Assembly: GCA_041651295.1 (NCBI GenBank)
Contig: JBAZJN010000019.1
Location: 1-18,409 of the forward strand
DNA from: JBAZJN01 sp041651295
GTDB lineage: Bacteria; Patescibacteriota; UBA1384; XYA2-FULL-43-10; CAINNR01
DNA length: 18,409 bases
Reading direction: 5' to 3'
In this document: one piece after another, positions 1 through 5,716 of the stretch
How the letters are laid out: each line of letters starts with the position of its first letter
How positions within the stretch are numbered: the stretch's first letter is position 1
Notes under the pieces: model-generated
The model's input: the letters and a program-made list of their open reading frames with translations, nothing else
Database searches by the model: none
Told to the model about the DNA's origin: nothing
Made by a program: the position numbers and the translations under genes

Positions 1-39
1 TTAAGCATTTAAATGGCTTTTGCTCACTTTCTAAAACAC

Positions 40-62
40 TAAAAAAAGACCAGAAATGGCCT
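40..62 (-). terminator. Intrinsic terminator of the iscS-iscU-folD-mnmA operon
   Basis: Read on the minus strand, a 5-bp stem (AGGCC/GGTCT with one G-U pair, 58-62 and 47-51) closes a 6-nt loop and is followed by seven T (41-47). It lies about 85 nt beyond the mnmA stop. No other intrinsic terminator is visible after the operon. Confidence 0.65.
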
Positions 63-73
63 TCTATTTTAGG

Positions 74-129
74 CATCAAATTTGATGAAAAACGCACTCG
101 ATTCTGAACGGTGACCCCCTTTCGGGGGG
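74..129. other. 3' untranslated stretch with two palindromes
   Basis: Between mnmA and its terminator lie a perfect 14-bp palindrome (CATCAAATTTGATG, 74-87) and a C5/G5 hairpin (115-128) that reads as a GAAA tetraloop on the minus strand. Neither is followed by a T-tract, so they are probably 3'-UTR structure rather than terminators. No gene is visible in 1-147. Confidence 0.4.
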
Positions 130-147
130 ATGGGCTCTTGACGTTTA

Positions 148-1350
148 TTAGGCCTCGATAATTCCACCACCGAGTACTTCTTCACCGGAATAAAAAACCG
201 CCGATTGGCCGGGCGTTACCGCCCGCTGCGGTTTATCAAATAATACTTTTACAATGTCATTCCTGCGCAAGCAGGAATCTTGGTCATATTTAGATCCCCG
301 GGTCAAACCCGAGGATGACATTATTTTGCAAGGGAAATCCGGGTGGCGGTAACGGATCTTTACAGAAATACCTGAATTATGAGTTATGAATAATGAATCA
401 TGGATGAAACGCAAATCAGAAACAGTCATTTCTTTTTTATAGATTTCTTCATCCGAGCCAACCAGTAAACGGTTCTTGCCTTTATCAAATCCAACTACAT
501 ACAATGGCTTCTTGTCTTTTCCATTATTCATAATTCCTAATTCTTGATTCACCAACTTGCGTTGCCCAATTGTATAATTCAAAAGCCCATCGTGCTTGCC
601 GATTACTTTTCCGTTAGCATCAACAATATCGCCTGATTGAAAAAAACTTTGATCTAAATACCGGCGCAGAAACGCCCTGTAATCTTTGTCTGCAAAAAAA
701 CAAATCTCCTGGCTCTCCGGCTTTTCTTTGACCGGCAAATCCCATTTGATAGCTAAATCGCGAACGTCTTTCTTCCTCTTCGTTCCCAGTGGAAATGATA
801 CTTTTGATAATTGATCTTGATTCAAGCGATAGAGCATATAGGACTGGTCTTTAGTTTCATCGATTCCCTTCAATAGGTGACATTTGTCATTCCCGCGGAG
901 GCGGGAATCTACTATTAGTGGATCCCCATCTACATGGGGATGACAAGCAATTCGAGCATAATGACCGGTCGCCAACTCATCGCAGCCGATTGCAAGGGCT
1001 TTTTTCAGCAATAGATCAAATTTAATTGTTTCGTTACAAACAATACAAGGGTTTGGTGTACGCAAATTTTGATACTCTCTGAGAAAATAATCGACAACCT
1101 CTTTTTTAAATTCTTTCTTAGCGTCAATTACATAGAACGGAATATCAAGTTTGGCCGCTACCATTCGCGCGTCCTCAAGCGCTTCGTAGTTGCAACAACG
1201 ATTCTCTTTGCGCACGGAGCAAGAAGAAGAATCATCATGCCACAACTTCAAAAACAGCCCGACTAAGTCGTGACCCTCATCCTTCAAAATTTTTGCCACA
1301 ACAGAGGAATCAACTCCGCCGGACATTGCGACGGCAATTTTTGAGCTCAT
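148..1350 (-). CDS. mnmA: tRNA-specific 2-thiouridylase MnmA, carrying four in-frame insertions
   Basis: MnmA activates U34 of Lys/Glu/Gln tRNAs with ATP and inserts sulfur delivered from the cysteine desulfurase. The PP-loop SGGVDSS is at residues 10-16, the first catalytic cysteine is Cys102 (NPCIVC) and the second is Cys217 (ESQEICFF). The YTIGQRK and RAVTPGQSAVFY signatures are present. At 400 aa it is longer than the usual ~360, and the excess is inserted repeat. Palindromic elements encode about residues 136-157 and 343-365, and 7-bp periodic repeats encode about 266-277 and 317-326. All four keep the frame and fall between conserved blocks. Its ATG overlaps the folD stop by 4 bp (ATGA), which implies translational coupling. 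It sits downstream of iscS and iscU, its functional partners. Identification is secure; full activity is inferred. Confidence 0.96.
   Translation of the reverse strand: MSSKIAVAMSGGVDSSVVAKILKDEGHDLVGLFLKLWHDDSSSCSVRKENRCCNYEALEDARMVAAKLDIPFYVIDAKKEFKKEVVDYFLREYQNLRTPNPCIVCNETIKFDLLLKKALAIGCDELATGHYARIACHPHVDGDPLIVDSRLRGNDKCHLLKGIDETKDQSYMLYRLNQDQLSKVSFPLGTKRKKDVRDLAIKWDLPVKEKPESQEICFFADKDYRAFLRRYLDQSFFQSGDIVDANGKVIGKHDGLLNYTIGQRKLVNQELGIMNNGKDKKPLYVVGFDKGKNRLLVGSDEEIYKKEMTVSDLRFIHDSLFITHNSGISVKIRYRHPDFPCKIMSSSGLTRGSKYDQDSCLRRNDIVKVLFDKPQRAVTPGQSAVFYSGEEVLGGGIIEA
255..320. repeat. Palindromic element, GTCATTCC family, inside mnmA (copy 1)
   Basis: A 66-bp imperfect palindrome with termini TGTCAT/ATGACA. 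It has an inner arm pair (CCTGCgcaaGCAGG) and a second CCCGGGTC-type stem. At 66 bp it adds exactly 22 codons to MnmA. It resembles the widespread bacterial repeats that encode peptides ending in RND. Confidence 0.85.
374..401. repeat. 7-bp periodic repeat inside mnmA (four units)
   Basis: Four consecutive heptamers: GAATTAT, GAGTTAT, GAATAAT, GAATCAT. The period is kept although individual bases drift. It encodes part of a divergent linker near residues 317-326. Confidence 0.75.
522..549. repeat. 7-bp periodic repeat inside mnmA (second block)
   Basis: Heptamers CATTATT, CATAATT, CCTAATT, CTTGATT. It is placed directly after the conserved YTIGQRK motif, where other MnmA proteins have only a short glycine-rich turn. 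Confidence 0.7.
885..945. repeat. Palindromic element, GTCATTCC family, inside mnmA (copy 2)
   Basis: A 61-bp element with termini TGTCAT/ATGACA. The left stem is CCCGCggagGCGGG and the right stem is CCCCAtctacaTGGGG. It encodes roughly residues 136-157 of MnmA, between the GHYAR and KDQSY motifs. Confidence 0.85.
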
Positions 1351-2144
1351 AATTTTTGGATCAAATTCTGAAACAGCATGGCAACCGTAACCGGTCCAAT
1401 TCCTCCGGGTACGGGCGTATAAAACGATGCTTTGTCATAGGCACGAGGGTCAACATCTCCTGCCAACTTGCCGCCGATCTCAGTTGTGCCGGCATCGATA
1501 AGAACCGCTCCGTCTTTAACCATATCCGGTTTAATAAGTCCAGGCTTACCAGTCGCTGAGATGATAATATCAGCATCAAGAGTCATAGTTCCCAGATAGG
1601 GAGTGCGGTCATCTGCAATTCGAAGGTCAGTATCTCCTTGCAAATGTCTAGCCAGTGGTGACCCGACCAAAAACCCTTTTCCGACAATAGCAACTTTTTT
1701 TCCGCGATGATCAACTCCCGAAACCTTAAGCGCCTCCATGATTGCTAAAATCACCGGTGGCCGGAAATTGCAAACCAAATCCGAGCAAAAACGTAGGGCA
1801 TCAACATCCTTTTCCCTGGCAATTGCGGCAATCAATTTTTCCTTGTCAACAGATTCCGGAACCGGCAACTGAATCATGACTCCGGTAACACTTGGGTCAG
1901 CATTTAACGCCTCGATTTTCGTTTTCACCGTTTCATTTGATACTGACTCTGGAAATTTAATAACACCAAAGCAAACACCGAGAAATTCGGCAACACGCTG
2001 TTTTTGTTCGATGTAGCGGGCCGAAACGGAATCATTGCCTATCCAAATGACGCTAAGTTTAGGAACATAGGAAAGAGAGCCGACTTTTTTCTTTAGGTCA
2101 GCTAATATTTCATCTCTGATTTTCTTCCCATCAAATTTGATCAT
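1347..2144 (-). CDS. folD: Bifunctional methylenetetrahydrofolate dehydrogenase/cyclohydrolase FolD
   Basis: FolD interconverts 5,10-methylene-, 5,10-methenyl- and 10-formyl-THF, supplying one-carbon units in the cytosol. Visible signatures are SARYIEQK (Tyr and Lys of the active site), VMIQLPVP, EKDVDAL, a Rossmann GKGFLVGSPLA stretch and the C-terminal PVPGGIGPVT. The 265-aa length is slightly short for the family (~280). The stretch usually reading PCTPxGI is FRPPVIL here, and the usual GRSxIVGxP is GKGFLVGSP, so it is a divergent but complete FolD. Its TGA overlaps the mnmA ATG. Upstream, 25 bp of heptamer repeat separate it from iscU. I see no strong SD in front of the ATG. It shows no inserted palindromic element. 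Confidence 0.95.
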   Translation of the reverse strand: MIKFDGKKIRDEILADLKKKVGSLSYVPKLSVIWIGNDSVSARYIEQKQRVAEFLGVCFGVIKFPESVSNETVKTKIEALNADPSVTGVMIQLPVPESVDKEKLIAAIAREKDVDALRFCSDLVCNFRPPVILAIMEALKVSGVDHRGKKVAIVGKGFLVGSPLARHLQGDTDLRIADDRTPYLGTMTLDADIIISATGKPGLIKPDMVKDGAVLIDAGTTEIGGKLAGDVDPRAYDKASFYTPVPGGIGPVTVAMLFQNLIQKL

Positions 2145-2157
2145 TTGGAATTTGTTT

Positions 2158-2185
2158 AGAAATTAGGATTTAGGATTTAGAAATT
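2158..2185. repeat. 7-bp periodic repeat spanning the iscU 3' end
   Basis: Heptamers AGAAATT, AGGATTT, AGGATTT, AGAAATT run across the iscU stop codon (2170-2172) into the folD leader, so the last residues of IscU are repeat-encoded. Confidence 0.7.
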
Positions 2186-2580
2186 TTCTTGCGATAGTCC
2201 TCTATCGCAGAGCGAATTCCCTCTTCGGCAAGAATAGAACAATGATACTTCGCCGGCGGGAATTTACCCATTTCTGCTGCAATCTGTTTCGATGATAATT
2301 GAAGCGCCTCTTCGATCGATTTTCCCTTAACTAGTTCTGTCGCAATTGATGATGACGCGATCGCCGCCCCACAGCCAAGGGTTTGAAATTTGATGTCGGC
2401 GATAAACTCCTCTGGCTTTTCGACTTTCGACTTTCGACTTTCGACTCGTATATAAATTTTCATCACATCACCGCAATTTGGGTTGCCGACTGTTCCGATT
2501 CCGTCAGCATCTTCAATTTCCCCCAAATTTCGCGGGTTTTTAAAGTGATCCATGACTTTTTCACCATACATGTCAGACAT
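2170..2580 (-). CDS. iscU: Iron-sulfur cluster assembly scaffold IscU/NifU-N type
   Basis: The scaffold on which Fe-S clusters are built with sulfur from the neighbouring cysteine desulfurase. The three ligand cysteines are Cys36 (NPNCGD, with Asp38), Cys70 (TLGCGAA) and Cys114 (KYHCSIL). The start is set at the ATG at 2578-2580 because an AAGGAG lies just in front of it and MYGEKVMDHFKNPRN is the family N-terminus. An ATG 54 nt further upstream would only add residues encoded by a palindromic repeat. The 136-aa length is near normal for the family. An insertion around residues 47-55 is encoded by four TTTCGAC heptamers. The helical LPPVK-type motif reads FPPAK. It lies between iscS and folD. 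Confidence 0.95.
   Translation of the reverse strand: MSDMYGEKVMDHFKNPRNLGEIEDADGIGTVGNPNCGDVMKIYIRVESRKSKVEKPEEFIADIKFQTLGCGAAIASSSIATELVKGKSIEEALQLSSKQIAAEMGKFPPAKYHCSILAEEGIRSAIEDYRKKISKS
2418..2445. repeat. Four perfect TTTCGAC heptamers inside iscU
   Basis: TTTCGAC occurs four times in perfect tandem. It encodes a basic insert rich in Ser, Arg and Lys in a surface loop of the scaffold. This is the most regular of the periodic repeats in the window. Confidence 0.9.
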
Positions 2581-2587
2581 ATTTCTC
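2581..2587 (-). promoter_or_regulatory. Shine-Dalgarno sequence deciding the iscU start
   Basis: AAGGAG on the minus strand lies 4-5 nt before the ATG at 2580. It is the boundary between the repeat element (2603-2669) and the gene. Confidence 0.8.
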
Positions 2588-2602
2588 CTTACTCGACCGT
2601 TA

Positions 2603-2669
2603 GGTCGTTCCCGCGTAGGCGGGAATCTACTCAACTATTTTTGGATCCCCGATTAGATCGGGGATGACC
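2603..2669. repeat. Palindromic element, GTCATTCC family, between iscS and iscU
   Basis: A 67-bp palindrome (GGTCGTTCCCGC...GATGACC) fills almost the whole iscS-iscU gap. It would form two stem-loops in the polycistronic mRNA, just upstream of the iscU SD. It reads through as an open frame into iscU. Confidence 0.85.
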
Positions 2670-2672
2670 TCG

Positions 2673-3869
2673 TCACTTAAATGGACTCATTTTTCTTAAT
2701 TTTTCGATGATTGGTGGCAAGACTTCAATAACTCTATCAATTTCCTTTTCGGTTGTGCCTCGACCAAGAGTAAAACGAATTGATCCGTGACACTCCTGTG
2801 GCTTTTTGCCCATTGAAATTAAAACATGTGATGGTGCCAGGGAACCGGAAGTACAAGCAGAACCGGTTGAAGCGGCAATGTCTTCCATATCCAAGTTCAA
2901 AAGTATCGCTTCGCCTTCAGCATTCATAAACGAGATATTAGCGTTGGCTGGGCTTCGATGCTCACGACTACCATTTAAGAATGAGTCTGGAATTTCCAAC
3001 AGTCCGTCAATTAATTTGTCCCTCAGCCTTGTCATTGCGAGGCCGGGGGCCGTGGCAATCCCGTCTTGAGATTGCTTTGCTTCGCTCGCAATGACGGAAA
3101 CAGCCGCAGCAAAACCGATGATTCCGGCAACATTTTCCGTGCCGGCCCGTTTTTTGTACTCCTGTCCACCACCAACAATTTGATGTTTAATCGAAACGCC
3201 AGTCCGAATATAAAGTAATCCAATGCCTTTTGGACCATAAATCTTATGCGCCGACATAGTTAAAAGATCAACATGCAAGGTGTCAACATTCATATCAAAG
3301 TACTCTGCTGATTGAACAGCATCAGTGTGAAAATAAATGCGATTTTTTCGGCCTTTATTCTTTTTTTCCAACATTTGACCGATTGATCTGATTGGCTGGA
3401 CTGTTCCAATCTCATTGTTGACGTACATTGCTGAAACTAAAACGGTATTTTCTTTTATCGCCGCTTCGATATTACTAACTTCGACAATGCCTTCACGATT
3501 AGGTTTGATATACGACGCTTCGATTTTACCATCACTTTCCAGCTCTTTGATTGTATCTAATACTGCATGATGTTCAAACGCTGATGTGATCACATGGGGT
3601 TTATTAACTTCAGATGCCTCAATAACCCCTTTTATCGCTAAGTTATCCGATTCTGAACCGCCGGAAGTAAAAATAATCTCGGTTGATTTACAATTTAGAA
3701 ACTTGCCAATAGCATGGCGCGAATTATCAACCGCACCCCTGGCCTCTTGCCCGAATAAATGAACGCTTGATGCATTGCCGAACTTATCAGAAAAATACGG
3801 CAGCATTGCGTTCAATACGCTAGGATCTGTTGGCGTTGTAGCGGCATTATCTAAATATATCTTTTTCAT
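2673..3869 (-). CDS. iscS: Cysteine desulfurase IscS/NifS
   Basis: A PLP enzyme that converts cysteine to alanine and a protein persulfide, feeding IscU and MnmA encoded directly downstream. The N-terminus YLDNAATTP, the PLP lysine Lys209 (SAHKIYGPKG) and the persulfide cysteine Cys339 (GSACTSGS) are present. The long lobe around the cysteine places it with IscS/NifS group I rather than SufS. Residues ~258-279 are an in-frame repeat-derived insertion that reads SEAKQSQDGIATAPGLAMT. Length is 398 aa. A GGAG precedes the ATG by about 4 nt. The ~100-bp AT-rich gap upstream separates it from a Phd-type antitoxin on the same strand. Confidence 0.96.
   Translation of the reverse strand: MKKIYLDNAATTPTDPSVLNAMLPYFSDKFGNASSVHLFGQEARGAVDNSRHAIGKFLNCKSTEIIFTSGGSESDNLAIKGVIEASEVNKPHVITSAFEHHAVLDTIKELESDGKIEASYIKPNREGIVEVSNIEAAIKENTVLVSAMYVNNEIGTVQPIRSIGQMLEKKNKGRKNRIYFHTDAVQSAEYFDMNVDTLHVDLLTMSAHKIYGPKGIGLLYIRTGVSIKHQIVGGGQEYKKRAGTENVAGIIGFAAAVSVIASEAKQSQDGIATAPGLAMTRLRDKLIDGLLEIPDSFLNGSREHRSPANANISFMNAEGEAILLNLDMEDIAASTGSACTSGSLAPSHVLISMGKKPQECHGSIRFTLGRGTTEKEIDRVIEVLPPIIEKLRKMSPFK
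3031..3095. repeat. Palindromic element, GTCATTGCGAG family, inside iscS
   Basis: Termini are GTCATTGCGAG and CTCGCAATGAC. Inner arms are GCAATC and GATTGC. About 65 bp encode an insertion in the non-catalytic part of IscS without breaking the frame. It has the same family termini as the arms at 4558-4585 and 4884-4921 and the copy in the helicase gene. Confidence 0.88.
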
Positions 3870-3970
3870 GAACTCCGTTTATTAATTTTCAATTTAACAA
3901 TTTAAATTGAATTTTAAATGTTTTAAACATTAGAGTTTTTAAATTTATTTTAAATTGATAATTTTAAATT
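3870..3970. repeat. AT-rich periodic repeat in the gap between the antitoxin gene and iscS
   Basis: Almost pure A/T, built from TTTAAAA/TAAATTC/TAAATTT-like words spaced mostly 7 bp apart, with the small palindrome CAATTTAAATTG. No gene is visible. It could carry an iscS promoter, but no convincing -35/-10 pair stands out from the background. Confidence 0.5.
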
Positions 3971-4174
3971 CTAAATTTTTCTTGTCAGTTTGCGTAAGTC
4001 TTCCACGCACTTCTTACATCCTTCACCCGACATCAACTCTTTATATTCTTTTTCCGGCACAAGAAACGCTACCGGCGTTGAATATCGGCTAACTTGATAA
4101 ACTTCTCCAGCTTCGACTTCCCGCATTACCTGGGAAATTTTGTTCTGCAATTCATTAACATTAATTTGTTTCAT
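3971..4174 (-). CDS. Solitary Phd/YefM-family antitoxin
   Basis: A 67-aa protein with the Phd/YefM N-terminal DNA-binding fold: start MKQINVNELQNKISQVM, then GEVYQVSRYSTPVAFLVPEKEYKELM. The pattern of a beta strand, the hydrophobic strand PVAFLVP and a following helix is typical. The C-terminus, with a CKKC pair, would be the toxin-binding part. No RelE/ParE/Doc-like toxin is adjacent: iscS lies downstream and a GC-rich small gene diverges upstream. The gene appears leaderless, with no SD. Inverted TTACCT/AGGTAA repeats around its predicted promoter suggest autoregulation. It may be an orphan antitoxin or a small repressor. Identity is from family resemblance. Confidence 0.8.
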   Translation of the reverse strand: MKQINVNELQNKISQVMREVEAGEVYQVSRYSTPVAFLVPEKEYKELMSGEGCKKCVEDLRKLTRKI

Positions 4175-4178
4175 AGGA

Positions 4179-4221
4179 ATTAATTAAAAATTACCTAATA
4201 ACAAGGTAACATTTTAGGTAA
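4179..4221 (-). promoter_or_regulatory. Promoter and operator of the Phd-like gene
   Basis: On the minus strand TTACCT (4209-4204), a 17-nt spacer and TAATTA are followed 6 nt later by the ATG. Perfect inverted octamers TTACCTAA (4191-4198) and TTAGGTAA (4214-4221) bracket a third GGTAA (4205-4209) at the -35 position. Such repeats are the usual operator form for Phd/YefM autorepression; this assignment is inferred. Confidence 0.6.
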
Positions 4222-4237
4222 CAATTTGTCAATAATA

Positions 4238-4266
4238 TTGTTTAATAATCAAGATACTGCTATATT
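4238..4266 (+). promoter_or_regulatory. Promoter of the 59-aa gene (extended -10)
   Basis: TTGTTT (4238-4243), a 17-nt spacer, then TATATT (4261-4266) preceded by TGC, giving an extended -10. Transcription would begin about 20 nt before the SD. It diverges from the antitoxin promoter. Confidence 0.65.
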
Positions 4267-4294
4267 CCACTTAGATTTGAAATGGAGGTCTGTT

Positions 4295-4474
4295 ATGTCT
4301 TGGCCAGTAAGAGCCAAAGGTGTCCCACCGCCAGCGGACTCGCCTGCAGCCCGTGATCCACACCCTGAATCTCACCAAGGCGAACGCGGACATTGGGTCC
4401 GCAACGGAGCCGGAGTCCGACGCTGGGTTTCAACCCCTGAATCAGGTGACCAACTCTACGACCGCTGCCCCTAG
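4295..4474 (+). CDS. Unknown 59-aa GC-rich protein
   Basis: Not recognised. The ATG at 4295 is chosen because TGGAGG lies 7 nt upstream; an in-frame ATG at 4226 lies inside the promoter region. The peptide starts MSWPVRAKGVPPPADSPAA and is rich in Pro, Arg, Gly and Asp/Glu. It has no membrane segment and looks disordered. By eye it is about 60% GC, against roughly 40% for the flanking genes, with many C-ending codons. The stop TAG sits in the loop of a CTGCCC/GGGCAG hairpin, followed by a separate terminator hairpin. Promoter, SD and terminator make a self-contained monocistronic unit. An alternative is a structured RNA with a chance frame; the well-placed SD argues for translation. Confidence 0.6.
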   Translation: MSWPVRAKGVPPPADSPAARDPHPESHQGERGHWVRNGAGVRRWVSTPESGDQLYDRCP

Positions 4475-4512
4475 ACGGGCAGAAGAGCCCGGGCCGCAAG
4501 GCCCATTTTTTT
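4465..4512 (+). terminator. Stop-codon hairpin plus intrinsic terminator of the 59-aa gene
   Basis: The first hairpin CTGCCC (4465-4470)/GGGCAG (4477-4482) carries the TAG (4472-4474) in its 6-nt loop. The second, GGGCC-GCAA-GGCCC (4491-4504), has a GNRA tetraloop and is followed by ATTTTTTT (4505-4512). Confidence 0.85.
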
Positions 4513-4557
4513 ATTAGATCAATTTATTCCAAACAAGGTCATCGCCGGACATGCCTT

Positions 4558-4585
4558 GTCATTGCGAGCACAGCGTGGCAATCTC
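4558..4585. repeat. Left arm of a GTCATTGCGAG-family element flanking the GIY-YIG pseudogene
   Basis: GTCATTGCGAG followed by GTGGCAATCT: one half of the palindrome seen whole inside iscS and the helicase gene. It overlaps the end of the GIY-YIG frame, whose TGA (4584-4586) is formed by the arm. Confidence 0.8.
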
Positions 4586-4877
4586 AAATTATATCAGCAT
4601 AATAATCTTTAAAGGTAGGATTATCTTTCGTTATCAAATCAATCTTCTTTTGTCTTGAGCCAGCCTTAATTTGTTTCTCTCTTTTGATAACTGATTCAGG
4701 GTCGTTAAATCATTCCCAATATACAATTTTGGTAACATTATATCTTTTAGTGAATCCAGCGATAAATTTACACTTGAGTTCAAAGACCATTCGGATAAGA
4801 TTATTCGTCACACCAGTATAAATTACCGTGTCTGTTGGATTCATCATTAGATAAACATAATATTGATGCTATTTCAT
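4584..4877 (-). pseudogene. Degraded small GIY-YIG endonuclease (UPF0213/YhbQ-like)
   Basis: Translating the minus strand through two in-frame stops gives a recognisable single-domain GIY-YIG nuclease: YYVYLMM at the N-terminus, TVIYTGVTNNLIR (the YIG-equivalent block), AGFTKRYNVTKIVYWE, FNDPESVIKREKQIKAG and NPTFKDYYADII. A TAG lies three codons after the ATG, and a TGA interrupts the centre between YWE and FND. The usual EHK after the arginine is ELK, so a catalytic-region histidine is lost. No SD is visible. The frame is enclosed by inverted arms of the GTCATTGCGAG repeat family. Because other genes here end with UGA, recoding is not an explanation. It is most likely dead remains of a mobile or repeat-associated nuclease. 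Confidence 0.85.
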
Positions 4878-4883
4878 TTCATA

Positions 4884-4921
4884 AGATTGCCACGTCGCCG
4901 ATTACGGCTCCTCGCAATGAC
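4884..4921. repeat. Right arm of the element flanking the GIY-YIG pseudogene
   Basis: AGATTGCCACG...CTCGCAATGAC is the inverted partner of the arm at 4558-4585. Together they make an interrupted version of the palindrome with the nuclease frame in the middle. It ends 5 bp before the tatD stop codon. Confidence 0.8.
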
Positions 4922-4926
4922 GGGAA

Positions 4927-5715
4927 CTATGTTATCCCAAACAAAGTCATTGCTTTCTTTGTCGTTTGTTTTTCGACTTCGGCAAGAGAGACATTTTTGA
5001 TTCGAGCAACCTCCTCCGCCACGCGAACAACCATCGCAGGTTCATTTCTTTTCCCCCGATACGGTTCTGGCGCTAAGTACGGGCAATCAGTTTCGATCAT
5101 CAAGCTTCCCAATGGCACAGCTTCGATAATTCGTTCAATTTCCGGATTATTTTTGAATGTAATGTTTCCGGTAAAAGAAATTGAGAGTCCAATGTCGAGA
5201 ATTTTTTTGGCAAACTCCCAATCGCCGGAAAAACAATGTACAACACCGCGAATATCCTTCTGATAACTTTTTAATATGGCGTAAATATCGGCATCAGCCT
5301 CACGAGAGTGAATGATAACAGGCTTGCGAAGTTCAATCGACAAATCCAGCATCTGCTCTAAACAAAAAATCTGCTTCTCGCGGGTCGGATATTTTGAAAA
5401 TTGTGACGATCGTTTCAAATAGTAATAATCTAATCCTATCTCACCAATCGCAACAACCTTTGGATGCGACGCCAGAGTAAAAAGTTGCTGCTTGGTCGAA
5501 ATGTCTAGATCATTAGCAGAATGAGGATGGATGCCAATTGAAGCATAAACCTCGGGATACTTCCGAGCCAGATCAACTGATTTTTTTGACGAATCGGCAT
5601 CAACGCCGACATTAATTATCCGGCGAACGCCGGCTTCCATTGCCCGGCCAAGAACGGTGTGAACCTCGTTTTTGAACTCGGGAAAATCCAGATGTGCATG
5701 AGTGTCTATAAACAT
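4927..5715 (-). CDS. tatD: TatD-family metal-dependent deoxyribonuclease
   Basis: A TIM-barrel metallohydrolase of the TatD/YcfH family, a 3'-5' exonuclease probably acting in DNA repair or turnover. Metal ligands are visible in order: FIDTHAHLDF at the N-terminus, GEIGLDYYY (Glu), PVIIHSR (His), VVHCFSG (His) and ETDCPYLAPEP (Asp). The 262-aa length is normal. The ATG follows the stop of the upstream transporter gene with a single base between (TAATATG), and no SD is visible, so translation is probably coupled. It carries no inserted repeat. Among the paralogues of this family the exact substrate cannot be told from sequence. Confidence 0.93.
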   Translation of the reverse strand: MFIDTHAHLDFPEFKNEVHTVLGRAMEAGVRRIINVGVDADSSKKSVDLARKYPEVYASIGIHPHSANDLDISTKQQLFTLASHPKVVAIGEIGLDYYYLKRSSQFSKYPTREKQIFCLEQMLDLSIELRKPVIIHSREADADIYAILKSYQKDIRGVVHCFSGDWEFAKKILDIGLSISFTGNITFKNNPEIERIIEAVPLGSLMIETDCPYLAPEPYRGKRNEPAMVVRVAEEVARIKNVSLAEVEKQTTKKAMTLFGIT

Positions 5716-5716
5716 A

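Noticed and set aside
115..128. C5/G5 hairpin after mnmA as the operon terminator
   Set aside because: No T-tract follows on the minus strand; the hairpin at 47-62 with seven T fits better.
255..945. A CRISPR array suggested by repeated GTCATTCC-type palindromes
   Set aside because: Copies are scattered hundreds to thousands of bases apart, inside genes, without regular spacers or cas genes.
2581..2634. Longer IscU start at 2634
   Set aside because: The extra residues are encoded by the palindromic element, and the SD is directly before 2580.
4226..4294. N-terminal extension of the 59-aa gene back to an ATG at 4226
   Set aside because: This stretch holds the promoter (4238-4266), and a strong SD points to the ATG at 4295.
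4584..4877. UGA recoding (Gly or Trp) to rescue the GIY-YIG frame
   Set aside because: UGA ends folD, ksgA and several other genes here, and an in-frame TAG also interrupts the gene.
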